Source: Candidatus Luteimonas excrementigallinarum (GTDB taxonomy: Bacteria > Pseudomonadota > Gammaproteobacteria > Xanthomonadales > Xanthomonadaceae). From it: a DNA stretch of 11,430 bases. Shown piece by piece: positions 9,022 to 11,430 of the stretch. Within the stretch, counting starts at the first letter, position 1, and every line of letters begins with the position of its first letter. The position numbers and the translations under genes are program-made. The notes below the pieces were generated by a model. It was not told the DNA's origin, did no database searches, and saw nothing but the letters and a program-made list of their open reading frames with translations. Location of the stretch: assembly GCA_019115725.1 (NCBI GenBank), contig DXCY01000216.1:1-11430 (forward strand), given 5' to 3'.

Positions 9022-10230
9022 ATGTCCGCGTCCCTGCTTGATTTCCTCGCCGGAGGCCTGCTGCAGTTCGGCTTCTGGCAGTTGCTGCTGGTGTTGCTGG
9101 TGGCGACCCAGCTCACCATTTTTTCGGTCACCCTGTACCTGCATCGCAGCCAGGCGCATCGGGGCGTGGATTTCCATCCGCTCATCGCCCACTTCTTCCG
9201 CTTCTGGACGTGGCTGACCACGTCGATGATCACCCGTGAATGGGTGGCCATCCATCGCAAGCACCACGCCAAGTGCGAAACCGAAGAGGATCCGCACAGC
9301 CCCATGCACAAGGGCATCGGCAACGTGTTCTGGCGCGGGGTGGAGCTGTACCGCGAAGCGCGCCGCCAGCGCGCCGATATGGACCAGTACGGCAAGGGCA
9401 CGCCTGATGACTGGATCGAGCGCCGGCTCTACACCCCGCTGGCCACCATGGGCCCGGTGGTGCTGCTGGTGATCCAGTTCACCCTGTTCGGCTTTGCCGG
9501 GGTGGCGATCTGGGCGATCCAGATGGCCTGGATCCCGTTCTGGGCCGCGGGCGTGGTCAACGGCCTGGGCCACTGGTGGGGCTATCGCAACTTCGAAACC
9601 AACGACACCGCCACCAACCTGACCCCCTGGGCCGTCTGGATTGGCGGTGAAGAGCTGCACAACAACCACCATGCCTTCCCCAGCTCGGCCCGGTTCGCGC
9701 TGCGCCGCTGGGAGTTCGACATTGGCTGGGTGGTGATCCGCGGGCTGGAAAAGCTGCGCCTGGCCAAGGTGCTGCGGGTGGCTCCTTCGCTGGATGTGCG
9801 GCCCAACATCCACGTGCCTGATACCGACACCATGCGCGCACTGCTGGCGCACCGCTTCCAGGCCATGACCGACTACCACCGCAAGGTGCTCAAGCCGGCG
9901 CTGCACGAGGAAGCGCGCATGGCCGGCGAGAAGCTGCGCGCACTGCTGCCGCGCAAGCTGCGCAAGGGCCTGGTGGACGATGGCCGCTGGCTCAAGCCCG
10001 AGGCGCGTGAACAGCTGGACCGGTGGGTGGCCGAGCGCCCGCAGATCCACACCCTGATCGAATACCGCGCGCGCCTGCGTGCACTGCTGGAGGCGCGCAG
10101 CCACGATGCCTCCGAACGCCTGGCCCAGCTGCAGGCCTGGTGCCGGGAGGCGGAGGCCAGCGGCAACCGCCTGCTGCAGGACTACGCCCAGCGGCTGAAG
10201 GGCTACTCGCTGCAGAACGCCCGCACGTGA
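9022..10230 (+). CDS. Acyl-CoA / fatty acid delta-9-type desaturase
   Basis: A 402-residue integral-membrane di-iron desaturase that would insert a cis double bond into saturated acyl chains, aerobically adjusting membrane fluidity. The three histidine boxes are HRSQAH at 41-46, HRKHH at 78-82 and HNNHH at 213-217, with the extra ligand-type His in NGLGHWWGYRNF (H184). Membrane segments lie at about 15-38 and, as a hairpin, about 140-178. After the core (to about 255) comes a charged, helical tail of about 140 residues rich in Arg, Leu and Glu that resembles long-tailed bacterial DesA-like proteins. The ATG at 9022 lacks a ribosome site (cctgcttcctcc precedes it), but the predicted N-terminus fits the family; a leaderless transcript is one explanation. 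Chain position and substrate (CoA ester or phospholipid) cannot be decided from sequence. An EF-hand gene follows 38 bp downstream. Confidence 0.9.
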   Translation: MSASLLDFLAGGLLQFGFWQLLLVLLVATQLTIFSVTLYLHRSQAHRGVDFHPLIAHFFRFWTWLTTSMITREWVAIHRKHHAKCETEEDPHSPMHKGIGNVFWRGVELYREARRQRADMDQYGKGTPDDWIERRLYTPLATMGPVVLLVIQFTLFGFAGVAIWAIQMAWIPFWAAGVVNGLGHWWGYRNFETNDTATNLTPWAVWIGGEELHNNHHAFPSSARFALRRWEFDIGWVVIRGLEKLRLAKVLRVAPSLDVRPNIHVPDTDTMRALLAHRFQAMTDYHRKVLKPALHEEARMAGEKLRALLPRKLRKGLVDDGRWLKPEAREQLDRWVAERPQIHTLIEYRARLRALLEARSHDASERLAQLQAWCREAEASGNRLLQDYAQRLKGYSLQNART

Positions 10231-10268
10231 TCCCCGGTGCCGCAGCCCCCAGGCGCCATCACCCGCCC

Positions 10269-10613
10269 ATGTGGCGGGCCTGGTGCGGGGCTGCGGCGCT
10301 GGTCGTGGCGACATTGCTGCCGGGGCCGGCTGCGGCCCAGGTGCAGGCGACCGCCGAGTACCTTGAGCGGATGGATACCGACGGCGATGGCCGGGTGTCG
10401 CTGGAGGAGTACCTGGCCTGGATGGGCTATGCGTTCGAGCGCATGGACCGCAATGGCGATGGCGTGCTCAGTGCCGATGAACTTCCCGGCGGACGCGGCC
10501 AGCCGCTGACCCTGGCCGCGCATCGCGCCCGGCTGACCGACAGGTTCAACCGCCAGGATGCCAACCGGGACGGATTCCTCGACGCGCGCGAGCTCGCCGC
10601 CCCGCCCCAATGA
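10269..10613 (+). CDS. Exported EF-hand (calcium-binding) protein
   Basis: A 114-residue protein with a signal peptide (about 1-23, likely cleavage after AAA at 21-23) and three EF-hand loops. Loop 1 is DTDGDGRVSLEE (36-47), loop 2 is DRNGDGVLSADE (60-71) and loop 3 is DANRDGFLDARE (97-108). All have canonical Asp at positions 1, 3 (or Asn) and 5, Gly at 6, and Glu at 12, so calcium binding in the periplasm is likely. The role is otherwise unknown. The ATG at 10269 gives a compact signal peptide but has a weak ribosome site. An in-frame GTG at 10227 overlaps the desaturase stop codon as GTGA and would add 14 residues, still compatible with a signal peptide. It is the same strand as the desaturase and probably co-transcribed with it. 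Confidence 0.82.
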   Translation: MWRAWCGAAALVVATLLPGPAAAQVQATAEYLERMDTDGDGRVSLEEYLAWMGYAFERMDRNGDGVLSADELPGGRGQPLTLAAHRARLTDRFNRQDANRDGFLDARELAAPPQ

Positions 10614-10621
10614 TCATGGCG

Positions 10622-10639
10622 CGCCCCGGTGTCGGGGCG
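10622..10639 (+). terminator. Hairpin after the EF-hand gene
   Basis: A perfect 7-bp inverted repeat, CGCCCCG and CGGGGCG, with a GTGT loop lies 8 nt after the EF-hand stop codon. No T-run follows. Position and stability suit a transcription end for the desaturase/EF-hand unit, but intrinsic termination is uncertain without the T-tract. Confidence 0.45.
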
Positions 10640-10782
10640 GGTGGCCGGTGTTATACCAAGGTCGTCTGTGCCCGCCTCCGGGCCCTCTCTACATTCGGCG
10701 ATGTACCCGCAACCAGCGGTCCCGCAGGCGCCAGCCGGCGGGCGTTCGGGACACGGGGCAGCCATGAATGGAGGGAGTGGAG
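10640..10782 (+). promoter_or_regulatory. Leader/promoter region of the DUF485-actP operon
   Basis: This stretch has no credible gene and should hold the acetate-uptake promoter. A TATACC box lies at 10652-10657 but has no matching -35. I looked for a sigma-54 (-24 GG / -12 GC) site and found none convincing. It ends in a purine-rich ribosome site, GGAGGGAG at 10770-10777. Confidence 0.3.
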
Positions 10783-11094
10783 ATGCAGAACGACGAGATG
10801 GTCCGTCGGGTGGTGGAGCACCCGAAGTACCAGGAGCTGGTACACAAGCGCACCCGGGTGAGCCTGGCGTTTTTCGCGGTGATGATCGTGATCTACGCGG
10901 GCTTCATCGTGACCCTGGCGTACCTGCCTGAACTGTTTTCGCGCCCCATCGGGGCCGGCTTCACCATGAGCATCGGCGTGCTGACAGCCACCATTGTGGC
11001 GGTGAGCGCGGTGGTGATGATCGCCGCGTACGTGCATTTCTCGAACAAGTATTTCGATCCGCTGCTTGAAGCCGTACTGAGGGACGTGGCATGA
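10783..11094 (+). CDS. DUF485 inner-membrane protein (YjcH-like), partner gene of actP
   Basis: A 103-residue small membrane protein of the DUF485 family, encoded almost always next to the acetate permease gene and thought to assist it. Family signatures are HPKYQELVHKR (13-23) and YVHFSNKYFDPL (83-94). Two membrane helices lie at about 27-47 and 62-85, with both ends predicted cytoplasmic. The ATG at 10783 is chosen because GGAGGGAG lies 5-12 nt upstream; an ATG five codons earlier (10768) would place that site inside the gene. The stop codon overlaps the actP start as ATGA, so the two are translationally coupled. The exact molecular role of YjcH-type proteins is not established. Confidence 0.88.
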   Translation: MQNDEMVRRVVEHPKYQELVHKRTRVSLAFFAVMIVIYAGFIVTLAYLPELFSRPIGAGFTMSIGVLTATIVAVSAVVMIAAYVHFSNKYFDPLLEAVLRDVA

Positions 11095-11430
11095 GCCGCC
11101 GCGCCCTTGCTGCGGCTGCAGCCCTGCTTCCGGTGCCGGCACTGGCCGCCGCCCCCGGACAGGCCAATACCTCGGCCATCGTGATGTTCCTGGTGTTCAT
11201 CGTGGCCACGATGTTCATCACCTGGTGGGCCGCGCGGCGCACCAAGACCACGTCGGATTTCTACACCGCCGGCGGTGGTATCACCGGCTTCCAGAATGGC
11301 CTGGCGATTGCCGGTGACTACCTGTCGGCGGCCTCGTTCCTGGGCATCGCCGGCATGGTCTATGTCAGCGGTTTCGACGGCATGATCTATGCCATCGGCT
11401 TCCTGTTCGGCTGGCCGGTGGTGATGTTCC
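11091..11430 (+). CDS. actP: Cation/acetate symporter ActP, 5' part, cut by the window edge
   Basis: The first 113 codons of a sodium/solute symporter (SSS family) that imports acetate and related short carboxylates across the inner membrane. The predicted product starts MSRRALAAAAALLPVPALAA, a cleavable-signal-like N-terminus as in E. coli ActP. A first membrane helix follows at about 28-47, then the family segment DFYTAGGGITGFQNGLAIAG (56-75), DYLSAASFLGIAG (76-88) and the start of the next helix. The gene overlaps the DUF485 gene by ATGA. It remains open to the last base, with about three quarters of the protein outside. The ActP identity rests on the DUF485 neighbour plus the AGGGITGFQNGLAIAGDYLSA-type segment; a related SSS transporter is the alternative. 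Confidence 0.88.
   Translation, partial: MSRRALAAAAALLPVPALAAAPGQANTSAIVMFLVFIVATMFITWWAARRTKTTSDFYTAGGGITGFQNGLAIAGDYLSAASFLGIAGMVYVSGFDGMIYAIGFLFGWPVVMF

Noticed and set aside
8980..10314. A 444-codon minus-strand open frame opposite the desaturase
   Set aside because: No domain or ribosome site; the plus-strand desaturase has all histidine boxes in the right order.
10640..10782. Possible sigma-54 promoter before the DUF485-actP operon
   Set aside because: TGGCCGG near 10642 resembles a -24 element, but no GC dinucleotide with TTGC-like context falls at the required spacing.

Overview
The window is GC-rich (I estimate about two-thirds G+C), densely coded gammaproteobacterial chromosome. 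Gene content and protein style fit the Xanthomonadaceae/Lysobacteraceae (Stenotrophomonas, Pseudoxanthomonas or a relative). The main pointers are a TIGR02999-type ECF sigma factor next to a Ser/Thr kinase with a TPR tail, a thymidine kinase opening MAKLYFYYSAMNAGKT, an e(P4)-type acid phosphatase lipoprotein, and a DUF485-actP pair. The assignment is inferred from protein resemblance only. I see no mobile element, CRISPR array, tRNA or rRNA.

Layout. Positions 18-2957 (minus strand) hold an outer-membrane HAD phosphatase lipoprotein downstream of the Rep DNA helicase. A 172-bp divergent gap then leads to two plus-strand genes: an exported Sel1-repeat protein (3130-3849) and thymidine kinase (3884-4507). 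Thymidine kinase converges on a minus-strand block read from right to left: mutM (8877-8065), an ECF sigma factor (8004-7432) and a membrane-anchored Ser/Thr kinase with a large TPR domain (7388-4521). A 144-bp divergent gap separates mutM from a plus-strand acyl-CoA desaturase (9022-10230), which is followed closely by a small exported EF-hand protein (10269-10613). After a hairpin and a 169-bp gap come a DUF485 membrane protein (10783-11094) and the 5' end of an acetate/cation symporter (11091 to the window edge), which overlap by ATGA.

How the genes work together. The clearest regulatory system is the sigma factor-kinase pair. In the sigma factor, region 2.2 carries a threonine (T52) where ordinary ECF sigma factors have acidic core-binding residues. 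That fits the known model in which a partner kinase switches on an ECF43-type sigma factor by phosphorylation. The kinase has a complete catalytic core, one membrane segment and about 550 residues beyond it that could act as a periplasmic sensor. DUF485 and ActP form an acetate-uptake unit. Rep and MutM are housekeeping replication and repair genes, and thymidine kinase is pyrimidine salvage. The thymidine kinase appears to have lost three of the four ligands of its structural zinc site.
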